Of a stretch of DNA of 64,000 nucleotides, positions 28,094-36,885 are shown in pieces. The notes under the pieces are model-generated. The model was not told the DNA's origin and searched no databases. It worked only from the letters and a program-made list of their open reading frames with translations. Where the stretch lies: positions 1 through 64,000 of the forward strand of contig NZ_SJPW01000003.1 of NCBI RefSeq assembly GCF_007860125.1, written 5' to 3'. Position numbers and translations under genes: made by a program. Each line of letters starts with the position of its first letter. The first letter of the stretch is position 1. Source of the DNA: Rubripirellula tenax (GTDB taxonomy: Bacteria > Planctomycetota > Planctomycetia > Pirellulales > Pirellulaceae).

Positions 28094-31000
28094 CTAATCT
28101 TTGTGTTCGGCTTCATGATCATGGCCGTCGTGATCATGATCGCTATGAGCGTCGTGAGCGTGGGCGTCGTGACCATGACCTTCGCCGCCATGAGCACCAC
28201 CAGCGTCGTGATGACCGGCGTGATGCGGTGCCTTGAGCTCCGCCAAGTCCAACAACTGAACCGCCGTCATCAAACGCTTGGGGGTATTGCGGACGCGAGC
28301 CAGATACTCCGTTCGTGGCTTGACGTTCAATTGACCCAACATGCCGTAACTGCGAGGGTCCTTCCGCTTCTTCGCGACGACCGAATCGGGGTCGGCGATA
28401 TTGCCGAAGTTGATCGCTCGGGTCGGACAAGCCGACTGACAAGCCGTGACAATGTCACCGTCTTGAACTTTGCGATCTTCTTTGCGAGCGGTGATCTTTC
28501 CCTTTTCGATGCGTTGGACACAGTACGTGCATTTTTCCATCACACCGCGACCACGAACAGTCACGTCGGGGTTCATCACCAAGGCCTGCAACTTGCGGTT
28601 CGCTTTTTCGATCGCACTGGGATAGGCGTCGATGCCGTACCCGACGCCAACGTCTGAGTTGTAGTTGAAGTAGTTGAAGCGACGTACTTTGAACGGACAG
28701 TTGTTGGCACAATATCGCGTTCCGATACATCGGTTGTACGCCATCGCGTTCAAGCCTTCGTCGGTGTGAACCGTTGCCGCGACAGGGCAAACTTGCTCGC
28801 ACGGAGCCGTTTCGCAGTGCATACAAGCGACGGGCTCTTGAACAACATCTGCGTTATCTTCGTCGCCCTGAAAGTAACGGTCGATTCGCAACCAGTGCAT
28901 TTCGCGACTGTTAAGAACCTGTTCGCGACCGACGATCGGCACATTATTTTCGCTTTGGCAAGCGATCACACAAGCATTGCAACCGATGCACTTGGTCAGG
29001 TCGATCGACATGCCCCACTGCGGTAATTCAGGTCTCTCAATTTCGATCGTATTGATCGGCTCTTCCCACGGCGATCCGGCACGACCGACCTGAGGCACGT
29101 GCGGTGCTTTGCCTTCGGCATGAGCAAACTCGGGCACTTTGGCGAGCAGCGCCGCGGTACCTTCGCGAACAAGCGAGAAACTTCGTTGCTGGGTTTCATC
29201 ACGCCCACCTTCATCGATCGCCCAGTGATCCTGGGTCGTTGCGATTTCAGTTTCTTCGAATCGTGGACGACCTTTGACGTTGTAAGCAACCATCATCGAA
29301 TCGTGCTTCCGCAGCGACGACACGTTGATACCAACCGTGTCCACATCCTTCGCGACGTTGCCACCCACCATACCCGCACGGGTACGTCCATAACCGATCA
29401 TCGCAACGACGACACCGGCGGCCAGGCCTGGCATTTCATAGACAGGCAACTCAACCTTTGCGTCACCGACTTGCAACGCCACCGCCAATTCGTGCTTCAC
29501 ACCGAGCGATTGAGCCGTTCGCGGACTCATCACGGCCGCGTTGTCCCACGACATCTTCGTCAGCGAATGAGGCAACTCTTGAAGCCAACCGTTGTTCGCG
29601 AACCGACCGTCGTACAGACCGTCGGCGGGCACAAACAGAACCTCCATCGCATCTTTATCGAATTCGTTTGACGCCGTGGGTGCATCGGCCGTCAACGGCT
29701 TGCCTTCGCCGACCGGCTTCAACTCCGCTTTCACAACGATCGAGTCCGAATATCCGTCGTGCAGCAATTTCTGCCACTGACGATCGCTCAACGAAGAACC
29801 AGCCAGTTGATCGGCAGTTCGACGAACGATTCCCGCGCCGTCGACCGTATCTTCACCCAGCATCAACGCCAAGACTTCGATCACACCGCGACCACCCAAA
29901 AGCGGCAAGATCTGCGGCTGGCAAACGCCGTAGTGACCGTCATCACCGATCACATCGCCCCAGGATTCGAGCGGGTGCGACATCGGCAACGACCACTCAC
30001 ACACGTACCCCGTTTCGTCGTCGTATTCGCCCAAGTAAATCGAATGCTCGACCTTCGCGATCGCAGCGGCCAACTCGACATCGCCCGGTGCAGTGAAGAC
30101 CGGGTTGTCACCCAGAATCAGCAACGAATCGACATCACCCGAGTTGATCTTGGACACCAAATCCGAGATCGAGACTGCGTCGCCCAACTCCGCATCAACG
30201 GCCGCCATGAAGCTTTGCGACTTGCCGAGCGAACCCAACTTTTGGTTCATGCGAATGCCGGCCGCAACCGCGTCGGCACCCAGCGTTTCGCCCACAACCA
30301 CGACCGCCTTGTCGCCCGCTTCGGCGATGTCATGCGCCGCAACATCCAAGAATCGCTCGAGACGATCCTCGGGGTTCATTGTATTAAATCCAGCTTCGGC
30401 TTCGCCCGAATGATCGTGCTTGCCACCACCGACCAACTCTTCGACACGGCGACCCAATTCGGCGATGAACGCAGGCATTTGCGAAGGCTTGATCGCCAAA
30501 CGCGTGTCAGCACTCGCACCGGTACCCGTGAAGCCACCTTCAACGACATACAAGCGGTTCATGCCATTTTCATCACCCGAAAGTGGGTCACGACGTTTCG
30601 CAAACGAACGAGCGGCCGTGATCATCGCCGGGTGCTTGCCCAAAATATCGGCTTCAATCGTGACGATAACATCCGCCTGATCGAGCGACAAAACCTGCGT
30701 CGCCGCTTTTCCGAAGACCGCCTTGGTTGCATCCGCCATCACGCTGCCGGAAACCGAATCAAATCGACAAACGGTCGCCTTGGGCAGCTTCTTTTTCATG
30801 GCCGCCAACATCCGCGACGTCGAGGGCGAATGCGTGGGCGACATCAGCACGGCGAACTTCGAACCGCCGTCACCAGCAGCCGTCTTCACAAGAGCCTTGC
30901 CATAGACTGCAAAGTCATCCCAACCGAGCTGCTCTCGATTCCCATCCACTTTACGCAGCAAGAAACCGCCATCACCACGAGCACGATCGGGGTCATAAAG

Positions 31001-31441
31001 CCCCAGAATCGACGCCTGCGAAAACACATCGGTGCCGCCGCCGCCGGGGTGATCCTGATTCGATTCGATCTTCAACGGACGGCCGTCGAAGTTGGTGACC
31101 AGCAGATTGTAAACCCGACCGGCCAACTCGAAATTCGTCGCACGGCTATATGTTTCGCCGGGAACACGCCCTTCCGGACGGATCACGAACGGCAAAATCT
31201 CTTCTTCGGGGTAGCGGCAACCGGCGGCACCCACAAGGGCCAACGACGCGCCCATCAACTGCATCCAGCGACGACGCGATACGCCCTCGGGGAACTCCGA
31301 TGCCGCGACCGGGAACTCGCGATCGAGGTACTGCTCGAATTCCTTGTCGCCACGAAATTCCGAGAGACTTCGCCAGTACTGTGGCCGTGCCTTCTCCTGG
31401 GTGGCTTCGGATGTCGAAGGTTCCGGATGGTTCAAGGTCAT
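28094..31441 (-). CDS. actB: Alternative complex III subunit B (molybdopterin-like + FeS)
   Basis: An 1115-residue periplasmic subunit. A twin-arginine signal SRRRWMQLMG with GAAGC follows an N-terminal leader at about residues 50-75. The middle (about 80-750) resembles molybdopterin oxidoreductases but alternative complex III lacks molybdenum. The C-terminal ferredoxin-like part (from about 800) has cluster motifs CIGCNACVIACQSEN, CMHCETAPCEQVCPV, CIGTRYCANNCPF and CTYCVQRI with CQSACPT. The last about 45 residues are His/Asp-rich (HHAGHHDAGGAHGG ... HDAHAHDAHSDHDHD). I used the ATG at 31441 (MTLNHPEPS). Confidence 0.96.
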   Translation of the reverse strand: MTLNHPEPSTSEATQEKARPQYWRSLSEFRGDKEFEQYLDREFPVAASEFPEGVSRRRWMQLMGASLALVGAAGCRYPEEEILPFVIRPEGRVPGETYSRATNFELAGRVYNLLVTNFDGRPLKIESNQDHPGGGGTDVFSQASILGLYDPDRARGDGGFLLRKVDGNREQLGWDDFAVYGKALVKTAAGDGGSKFAVLMSPTHSPSTSRMLAAMKKKLPKATVCRFDSVSGSVMADATKAVFGKAATQVLSLDQADVIVTIEADILGKHPAMITAARSFAKRRDPLSGDENGMNRLYVVEGGFTGTGASADTRLAIKPSQMPAFIAELGRRVEELVGGGKHDHSGEAEAGFNTMNPEDRLERFLDVAAHDIAEAGDKAVVVVGETLGADAVAAGIRMNQKLGSLGKSQSFMAAVDAELGDAVSISDLVSKINSGDVDSLLILGDNPVFTAPGDVELAAAIAKVEHSIYLGEYDDETGYVCEWSLPMSHPLESWGDVIGDDGHYGVCQPQILPLLGGRGVIEVLALMLGEDTVDGAGIVRRTADQLAGSSLSDRQWQKLLHDGYSDSIVVKAELKPVGEGKPLTADAPTASNEFDKDAMEVLFVPADGLYDGRFANNGWLQELPHSLTKMSWDNAAVMSPRTAQSLGVKHELAVALQVGDAKVELPVYEMPGLAAGVVVAMIGYGRTRAGMVGGNVAKDVDTVGINVSSLRKHDSMMVAYNVKGRPRFEETEIATTQDHWAIDEGGRDETQQRSFSLVREGTAALLAKVPEFAHAEGKAPHVPQVGRAGSPWEEPINTIEIERPELPQWGMSIDLTKCIGCNACVIACQSENNVPIVGREQVLNSREMHWLRIDRYFQGDEDNADVVQEPVACMHCETAPCEQVCPVAATVHTDEGLNAMAYNRCIGTRYCANNCPFKVRRFNYFNYNSDVGVGYGIDAYPSAIEKANRKLQALVMNPDVTVRGRGVMEKCTYCVQRIEKGKITARKEDRKVQDGDIVTACQSACPTRAINFGNIADPDSVVAKKRKDPRSYGMLGQLNVKPRTEYLARVRNTPKRLMTAVQLLDLAELKAPHHAGHHDAGGAHGGEGHGHDAHAHDAHSDHDHDGHDHEAEHKD

Positions 31442-31534
31442 GTCGAGAGATTGCGAAAGAGGGTGGAAGTGATGTGCGGGAAAAAAACCAAGTGACGAGC
31501 GGCGACTATTTCGCCCCACGCGACCGGGACCGAC

Positions 31535-32224
31535 CTAGCGATGACAAACGGCGCAGTGGACTTGGGGATTGATGTTGTGATCTTTCCGCCACTCTTTCGC
31601 GAAGGCCGCTTGAGCTTCGGGGTTATCAAACTCCCAATCCAACTTCGTTACAAATTCCTTGGGCCGCAGGTGGGGCTCAGGATTGCGGTGGCACGTGATA
31701 CACCATGCCATCGACAACTCTTCGTGCTGATAAACGACTTCCATCTGATCGATCCGGCCGTGACACGACTTGCAACTAACGCCCGAATTGACGTGTGCAG
31801 CGTGGTTGAAGTAGACGAACTCGGGCAGGTTGTGAACGCGTTTCCAGGCCATACTGCGACCGGTTTCCCAGCTTTCACGAATGGGAGCCAACTTAGGGCT
31901 CTCTGCATGAACGGCCGCCAAAGCTGTCACGCCCTGGTCGTTCGCTGGCGAGTGACAATTGACACACGTCGCGGTGGGCGGGACCGCCGCGTGGGCAGCG
32001 TCGAAGACCGTGTTGTGACAGTACCGGCAGTCCATTTTCAACTGCCCCGCGTGGATCGCGTGACTGAATGGAACCGGCTGAGTCGGCTGATAGCCGATAT
32101 TGAGCGTCACGGGATCGGTCAGCAGACCGCCCATCGCGCCCGCGAACACGGCACCAGCCGCACCGGCAACTGCCAGCAGGCCGAGAAGTGGATTGATCCA
32201 GCGAGGAAACAAGAACCGTTGCAT
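31535..32224 (-). CDS. actA: Alternative complex III subunit A, pentaheme cytochrome
   Basis: A 229-residue membrane-anchored multiheme cytochrome c, first gene of the respiratory block. One N-terminal helix (about residues 9-33) is followed by five CXXCH motifs: CRYCH (66-70), CVNCH (87-91), CKSCH, CITCH and CAVCH (224-228, at the extreme C terminus). Five hemes match ActA of characterised complexes. The open frame continues upstream to 32644, but that part translates the repeat region and has no family similarity, so the ATG at 32224 (MQRFLFPRWINPLL) is the start. Confidence 0.95.
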   Translation of the reverse strand: MQRFLFPRWINPLLGLLAVAGAAGAVFAGAMGGLLTDPVTLNIGYQPTQPVPFSHAIHAGQLKMDCRYCHNTVFDAAHAAVPPTATCVNCHSPANDQGVTALAAVHAESPKLAPIRESWETGRSMAWKRVHNLPEFVYFNHAAHVNSGVSCKSCHGRIDQMEVVYQHEELSMAWCITCHRNPEPHLRPKEFVTKLDWEFDNPEAQAAFAKEWRKDHNINPQVHCAVCHR

Positions 32225-32523
32225 AATAATACTGTCTAGCCCAACGACGCCGGCGCCGACGACAGTTCGTCGCGACTCGTTTCGCGGGAGAAGGAGTAAG
32301 AAAAAGAAGGCATCCAGTGCCCGATCGGGCCGCAGTATGGCGGTCACACTAGCAAGCTGGCAATCCCGACCAACGACCGAGCGACATTGTGTCGCACGAC
32401 TATTGCTTTGCGATGCCAAAAAAGCGGTGTTCACGCTGTCTGGGTAAGAACCGAGGGCGACCAATAGCCGGCAACCGGCATAAGCCTGCGACGCAACGAC
32501 GCGGCCGCTGATGCGTTCCAAAA
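32225..32523. other. Leader/promoter region of the respiratory block
   Basis: About 300 nt upstream of actA with no convincing gene on either strand. A small GCGACA/TGTCGC hairpin lies near 32380. This region must hold the promoter for the actA-to-oxidase transcript, but I could not identify a confident -35/-10 or sigma-54 site. Confidence 0.4.
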
Positions 32524-32881
32524 AACGGGCAACCCGATGTGGACCCGCGACGCCGTTGGCGCGACGTGAACTGCAAAGCAGCTCACGAAGAAAACACAGT
32601 ACACCCTGCGAGCGGAGTCGCAGGGCCACGAAGGGTGATCCCAAACGGGCAACCCGATGTGGACCCGCGACTCCGCTCGCGGGATGTCAGCTGCAAAGTA
32701 GCCGGCAGAAGCGCAGCGTACACCCTGCGAGCGGAGTCGCAGGGCCACAAAGGGTGATCCCAAACGGGCAACCCGATGTGGACCCGCGACTCCGTTGGCG
32801 GGATATGAACTGCAAAGCAGTTCATGAAGAGAACACAGTACACCCTGCGAGCGGAGTCGCAGGGCCACGAAGGGTGATCCG
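32524..32881. repeat. Three tandem 119-120 bp three-hairpin units
   Basis: Units at 32524-32643, 32644-32762 and 32763-32881 each begin AACGGGCAACCCGATGTGGA. Each contains a CCCGCGA/TCGCGGG hairpin, a GAACTGC-AAA-GCAGTTC hairpin (weakened in unit 2), and a CCCTGCGA/TCGCAGGG hairpin with loop GCGGAG. The first and third hairpins are inverted relatives and their loops are complementary (CTCCGC and GCGGAG in unit 2). There is no unique spacer, so it is not a CRISPR array. Confidence 0.92.
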
Positions 32882-32949
32882 CAACGGGTAACAACTTCAG
32901 CCCCGGTGTATGCTCGTAGCTATCCGAACCGAACGCGAAAGGCACCGCC

Positions 32950-33909
32950 ATGACACACGCGACACCGTCCCAACGTCGCCTTTGGGTCCTGATCGCGATA
33001 GCGATCGTGACCACCGTGGCGGTGATCGGCTACATCCAATTCTACTTAGCTCGGCCCATCGGCGACGGACCGGCTGGCCCAGCGGTGAACGCGACTGTTT
33101 TTGAGCATCCTTGGACCGATCGCAAAATCCGCGTCATCGGCATCGGCGACAGTGTCACGGCGGGATTGGGTGCCAAGTCACCGTCCCATTCGTTCTTCAA
33201 CCGACTGCTGAAGAATCCTCGCGACGAATTCGACGAACTGCGAGGCGTTTGCTTGACGGCCGTGCTTCCCAACCTGGAATCCGAGAACTTTGCCATTTCG
33301 GGGTCCGAGTCATCGATGCATCTAGAAGTCGCGGTTGACCAAGTGCCGACATACGACGACGCATTCGGCATTGTCCTGATGACATCCGGTGGAAACGATT
33401 TGATCCACAGCTACGGTCGCAGCGACCCGCGAGAGTGCGCGATGTACGGTGCTTCGCTGGAACAAGCCCGACCCTGGATCGCTTCTTTCCGAGTCCGACT
33501 GCGAGAGATATTCGACGAGCTGAGCGGAAAATTCCCGGCTGGCTGCGAGATTTACATCGGCGACATCTACGACCCGACCGACGGCATTGGTGACGCGCCG
33601 AGCATCTTCCTGCCCGATTGGCCCGATGGACTTGCGATTCACGCCGAATACAACGCCGTGATCCGAGAAGTGGCCAGCCAGGACGCGCACGTGTTCGTCG
33701 TGCCGCTTCACGAAACTTTCTTAGGCCACGGCTCGCACTGTCGCCAATTTTGGCGATCGACCTACGACGCAGACGATCCACACTACTGGTTCTACACCAA
33801 CATCGAAGACCCCAACGACCGAGGCTACGACGCGATCCGTCGCGTCTTCCTCAACACGATTATCGCCAACACTTCACTGGCGACCGAAGTTCGCTCCGAA
33901 CAACGATGA
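32950..33909 (+). CDS. Membrane-anchored SGNH/GDSL hydrolase
   Basis: A 319-residue esterase-like protein. One N-terminal helix (LWVLIAIAIVTTVAVIGYIQFYLA) anchors or exports it. The SGNH blocks are visible: GIGDSVTAGLGAKS (block I, nucleophile Ser), SGGNDL (block III) and a C-terminal DPNDRGYDAIRRVF (block V region). Substrates of the family include acyl esters and acetylated sugars; this one's is unknown. It is a single plus-strand gene downstream of the tandem repeats. Confidence 0.85.
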   Translation: MTHATPSQRRLWVLIAIAIVTTVAVIGYIQFYLARPIGDGPAGPAVNATVFEHPWTDRKIRVIGIGDSVTAGLGAKSPSHSFFNRLLKNPRDEFDELRGVCLTAVLPNLESENFAISGSESSMHLEVAVDQVPTYDDAFGIVLMTSGGNDLIHSYGRSDPRECAMYGASLEQARPWIASFRVRLREIFDELSGKFPAGCEIYIGDIYDPTDGIGDAPSIFLPDWPDGLAIHAEYNAVIREVASQDAHVFVVPLHETFLGHGSHCRQFWRSTYDADDPHYWFYTNIEDPNDRGYDAIRRVFLNTIIANTSLATEVRSEQR

Positions 33910-33980
33910 ACGCTGCTCGAAACAGCTAGGCGATTTCACGCAGCGCGTTTCCGCTGACAAAGAAACTGCCCATTGGAAAG

Positions 33981-33997
33981 CGGCAACGATTGCCGCC
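33981..33997. terminator. Short hairpin between convergent genes
   Basis: GCGGCAA and TTGCCGC form a 7-bp stem with loop CGA in the gap between the plus-strand SGNH gene and the minus-strand lipoprotein gene. There is no strong T-run, so termination is only a possibility. Confidence 0.35.
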
Positions 33998-34006
33998 TCG
34001 CGTTCA

Positions 34007-34192
34007 CTACTTGTTGTCTTTCATCGAGTTCTCAGTTTCCTCTAACAACTGCTTCTCCTTGGCTTGATACTCTTCGATGGCCGAAGGGGCCATTCCCTCG
34101 GTCACGCTGGTTGGCGCTGAACTGTCGCCACAGCCACTGACCATCGGAACGACACAACCCAGGAAAAGGAAACTGAACATTAGGTTTTTCAA
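34007..34192 (-). CDS. Small lipoprotein paired with the DUF1559 gene
   Basis: A predicted lipoprotein of about 61 residues: MKNLMFSFLFLGCVVPMVSG followed by the lipobox Cys, then a short hydrophilic tail rich in Glu (KEKQLLEETENSMKDNK). I favour a TTG start at 34192 because it adds the Lys and Asn typical of the signal n-region; an ATG at 34180 is the alternative. It lies downstream of the DUF1559 gene on the same strand, a common planctomycete pairing. Function unknown. Confidence 0.65.
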   Translation of the reverse strand: MKNLMFSFLFLGCVVPMVSGCGDSSAPTSVTEGMAPSAIEEYQAKEKQLLEETENSMKDNK

Positions 34193-34370
34193 CGGAAATC
34201 TCTTTTCAAAAATGTGAGTGCGAACGCCTCGCTCGCTGACTGTCCCAAACGCAAATGGATCGATGTTGATCGATCGGTTTAAAAAAAGAACCGGGATGCA
34301 TTTCTGCCCCGGCAAAGCTCGCCACCGAAACCGATCGTCCAGTGGCGAGCAAGAGAAGGTGCCAATCGAT

Positions 34371-35565
34371 TTACAACTCTTCTTCGATCACTTCTTTCGC
34401 GGCGCGAGTCCCCAAAGCACCCCACAAGCCGTAGGGGCTTTCGGAGCCTGCGGATTGCGGGCCAACGCCACCCGACCAAACCATTCCCGCTGTCGAAGTC
34501 CCCGCTTCGATGGAATCGGTGATGAATTTCACCGCACCATCACCCATCAATACGTGGGCACCACCTTGGTGATAGCTCGATGCTGAACCAACCAAGTTCA
34601 AGTCGTCACCGTTGGTCCGCGAGCAAATCTCGCTGTTAGGCGGCAGGATCGTGACCATGCCCGAGAAAATCGTCTTGGCATCCGCCCAGCGATAACCTCG
34701 CGCTCGGGTATCACGACTATCCGCGGTCCAAAATCGCGGTCGTAGTGGATCGATGACACCAGCACAGGCTTTCGGATTTTGGCGAATCACCGTCATGGTC
34801 GCGTTGTTGTTCCCAGCCGTGAAGTTGGGCAGGACGGTTCGGTTGTCTTTGTCGCCGAGCGAAGTCGCGATTTCACCCATCGCGATGGCATTTGATAATC
34901 CGTCAAGACAGTCGCGAAACTTTGTGTCGTCAAACGGCTTGAAGAATCCACGGTGGGCCTTCTGTGCCGTTTGGGCCCGCGTCTTCGTCATTCCGATAAC
35001 GCGATTATTTGGCCAAGGACCGTATGCCGTTTCGTCCGACGAATCGCCGATACAGGCTGCGTAATTGGTTCGACCCAGCGCAGGAAGGCCAACACCTGGA
35101 TCGCTGGGACAGCGAAAGGTCGGGATCTCAAACGTCCACGGCAAGTAAGTGATTTCGTTCGGTGTCGGCCCCATGGCAGGCCAAATCAGTGGCGTGCCGC
35201 CGTTGTTGTCCAAAGGATTGGTAATCTGTTCCCAGATGCCTTGTTGCTCAATCATTGGCAAAACGCTCACCAACATGCTCAATTGCTTGTTATTTCCGGT
35301 CACGCCATTTTGCCACCATGCCATCCCGGTGGGGTTGATCCCGTCAACGGTGCCTGTGCCGTGTGTCGGCAACCTCTTGAAGACCGAATGGTAATTGTGA
35401 ATTCCAAGCCCGATTTGCTTGAAATTGTTACTGCAACTCATCCGACGAGCAACTTCACGTGCCGCTTGAACCGCCGGCACGCAACCCGACCAACACGCCG
35501 ATGATGGCGATGACCACTAGAAGCTCCACCAAGGTGAAACCTCGATTCCGATTCGCGTTCTTCAT
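34371..35565 (-). pseudogene. DUF1559 pseudopilin-like protein, frameshifted near N terminus
   Basis: A DUF1559 (SBP_bac_10-like) protein with a type IV pilin-like N terminus. From the ATG at 35565 the frame reads MKNANRNRGFTLVELLVVIA then IIGVLVGL and shifts into RAGGSSGT and a stop. The rest of the gene resumes in another frame at 35480 with PAVQAAREVARRMSCSNNFKQ, and runs intact to the C terminus, which carries HVLMGDGAVKFITDSI. Restoring the usual VGLLVPAVQ needs two extra bases at about 35481. So the gene has a 2-nt deletion or the assembly has an error. If real, the product would lose its membrane helix and prepilin cleavage site. Confidence 0.85.
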
Positions 35566-35884
35566 GACTAAAATCCCTAGGATTAAAAAGAGAAAGACTC
35601 AAAACTTCACATCAGACTGGCTCGTCAAATCCTCAAAACGTCATAGACGCTCAGTAACGGATTGATAAGAAAAAATTTGGACTTGCCAGCCGTATTGCAA
35701 TTTTGGGCCTGAGGCGACCGATAAACAATCGTTTATTGCGACGCGAGAAACGCCGTCAACTGCGGCGCATGAACGGTTCGCCCGACAGTGCCGTGAACGC
35801 ACAGCAACGTTTCAAACACATCAGAATCCAGCCCAAAATCGCCCGTTCGTTTGTTGTCCCCGATCCGTTTATGAGTGTTTTCCA
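35566..35884. other. Divergent promoter region of about 320 nt
   Basis: This gap lies between the minus-strand DUF1559 gene and the plus-strand nucleoside hydrolase. It is relatively AT-rich at 35566-35700 and holds a short ATAAAC/GTTTAT inverted repeat near 35723-35738. It must carry at least two promoters, but I could not single out elements. No gene was supported. Confidence 0.4.
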
Positions 35885-36820
35885 ATGATAATGAAGTCAA
35901 AACGGGGCCGACCCTGCTATTCGATCTTGTGCTGCTATGCGGTGGCGCTGCTCGTCGGGACCACCACCGCGAAGGCGAGCCACACCCCAGGACAACGACT
36001 AATCCTGGACTGCGATACGGCGAACGAGATCGACGACCTGTATGCGATCGTGCGAATGATGAAGCAGGACGCGTTCGATGTCGTCGGCCTGACTTCATCG
36101 CAGTGGTTTCACTATTTGGGCGACCCAAAGTCGGTCGAAGCAAGCCAGAAAGACAACGAGGACCTGATGCGCGTTCTGGGACGAAGCGATGTGCCGATGC
36201 CGCAAGGTTCGCCGGAACCACTCGGAAAACCTTGGGGCGGTGACGATGCCAAAGACTCCGTAGCGGCACAGTTCATCATCGCGCAAGCCCGGGCAACTCC
36301 TGCCGATGAACACCTGATCGTTGTCTGCACCGGTGCGTCGACGAACCTGGCATCGGCCATCAAAATTGCGCCCGAAATCGCGGCCAAAATCAAAGCCTAC
36401 ATTTTGGGATTCCAGTACGACGCTTCGACGGGCGTCTGGAACAAGTCGGAATTCAATATTCGTCGCGACTTGAATGCCGCCGATTTTCTGCTGAACCAAC
36501 GCGACCTGGAATTGCACATCATGCCGACCAGCGTGTCGAAACAACTGACTTTCGATCGCGACGATACCTTCACGCGTCAGCAATCGATGGGCGAACTCGG
36601 TAGATACTTGACGCAAAAATGGAAAACCAAATTTCCAAACAGCACGACATGGACGATGTGGGACCTGGCCCTCGTCGAATCGCTACTGCACCCCGAAATG
36701 GCATCCGAGAAGCAGGTCAACACGCCTCCGGAAAACAATCAGCGGAAGGTATGGATGTACGATTCGATTGATGCCGCCGCGATGAAACAAGACTACTGGC
36801 AAACGGCGACAACGAAATAG
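35885..36820 (+). CDS. Secreted inosine/uridine-preferring nucleoside hydrolase
   Basis: A 311-residue protein of the nucleoside hydrolase family, which cleaves the N-glycosidic bond of ribonucleosides. A signal peptide (about residues 1-32, SILCCYAVALLVGTTTAKAS) suggests export. The calcium/ribose-binding aspartate cluster is LILDCDTANEIDDLYAI near residues 39-55, and ICNH family features VVCTGASTNLASAI and a late TMWDLALVESLL follow. The substrate cannot be fixed from sequence. It is flanked downstream by a strong hairpin. Confidence 0.85.
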   Translation: MIMKSKRGRPCYSILCCYAVALLVGTTTAKASHTPGQRLILDCDTANEIDDLYAIVRMMKQDAFDVVGLTSSQWFHYLGDPKSVEASQKDNEDLMRVLGRSDVPMPQGSPEPLGKPWGGDDAKDSVAAQFIIAQARATPADEHLIVVCTGASTNLASAIKIAPEIAAKIKAYILGFQYDASTGVWNKSEFNIRRDLNAADFLLNQRDLELHIMPTSVSKQLTFDRDDTFTRQQSMGELGRYLTQKWKTKFPNSTTWTMWDLALVESLLHPEMASEKQVNTPPENNQRKVWMYDSIDAAAMKQDYWQTATTK

Positions 36821-36857
36821 ACAAAGCGAGCGAGGCCGTGGCCTCACTCGCTTTGTC
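36820..36857. terminator. Strong bidirectional hairpin
   Basis: GACAAAGCGAG-C-GAGGCC pairs with GGCCTC-A-CTCGCTTTGTC, a 17-bp stem with one mismatch and a very short loop. It begins at the stop codon of the plus-strand nucleoside hydrolase and lies before the end of the convergent minus-strand AAA gene. There is no long T-run. Confidence 0.75.
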
Positions 36858-36885
36858 GTTCGAGCGCACTGTGATTGCGGGGGAT

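Noticed and set aside
29759-31495. 578-residue plus-strand frame
   Set aside because: Long but fully antisense to actB; it is a by-product of the high GC at the third codon position of actB and has no recognisable family.
32225-32644. N-terminal extension of ActA into the repeat region
   Set aside because: The frame is open by chance through the repeat units; the sequence before MQRFLFPRW is translated repeat and has no membrane or heme features.
32524-32881. CRISPR array
   Set aside because: The units are about 119-120 bp, nearly identical throughout and without unique spacers, so this is a tandem repeat, not repeat-spacer DNA.
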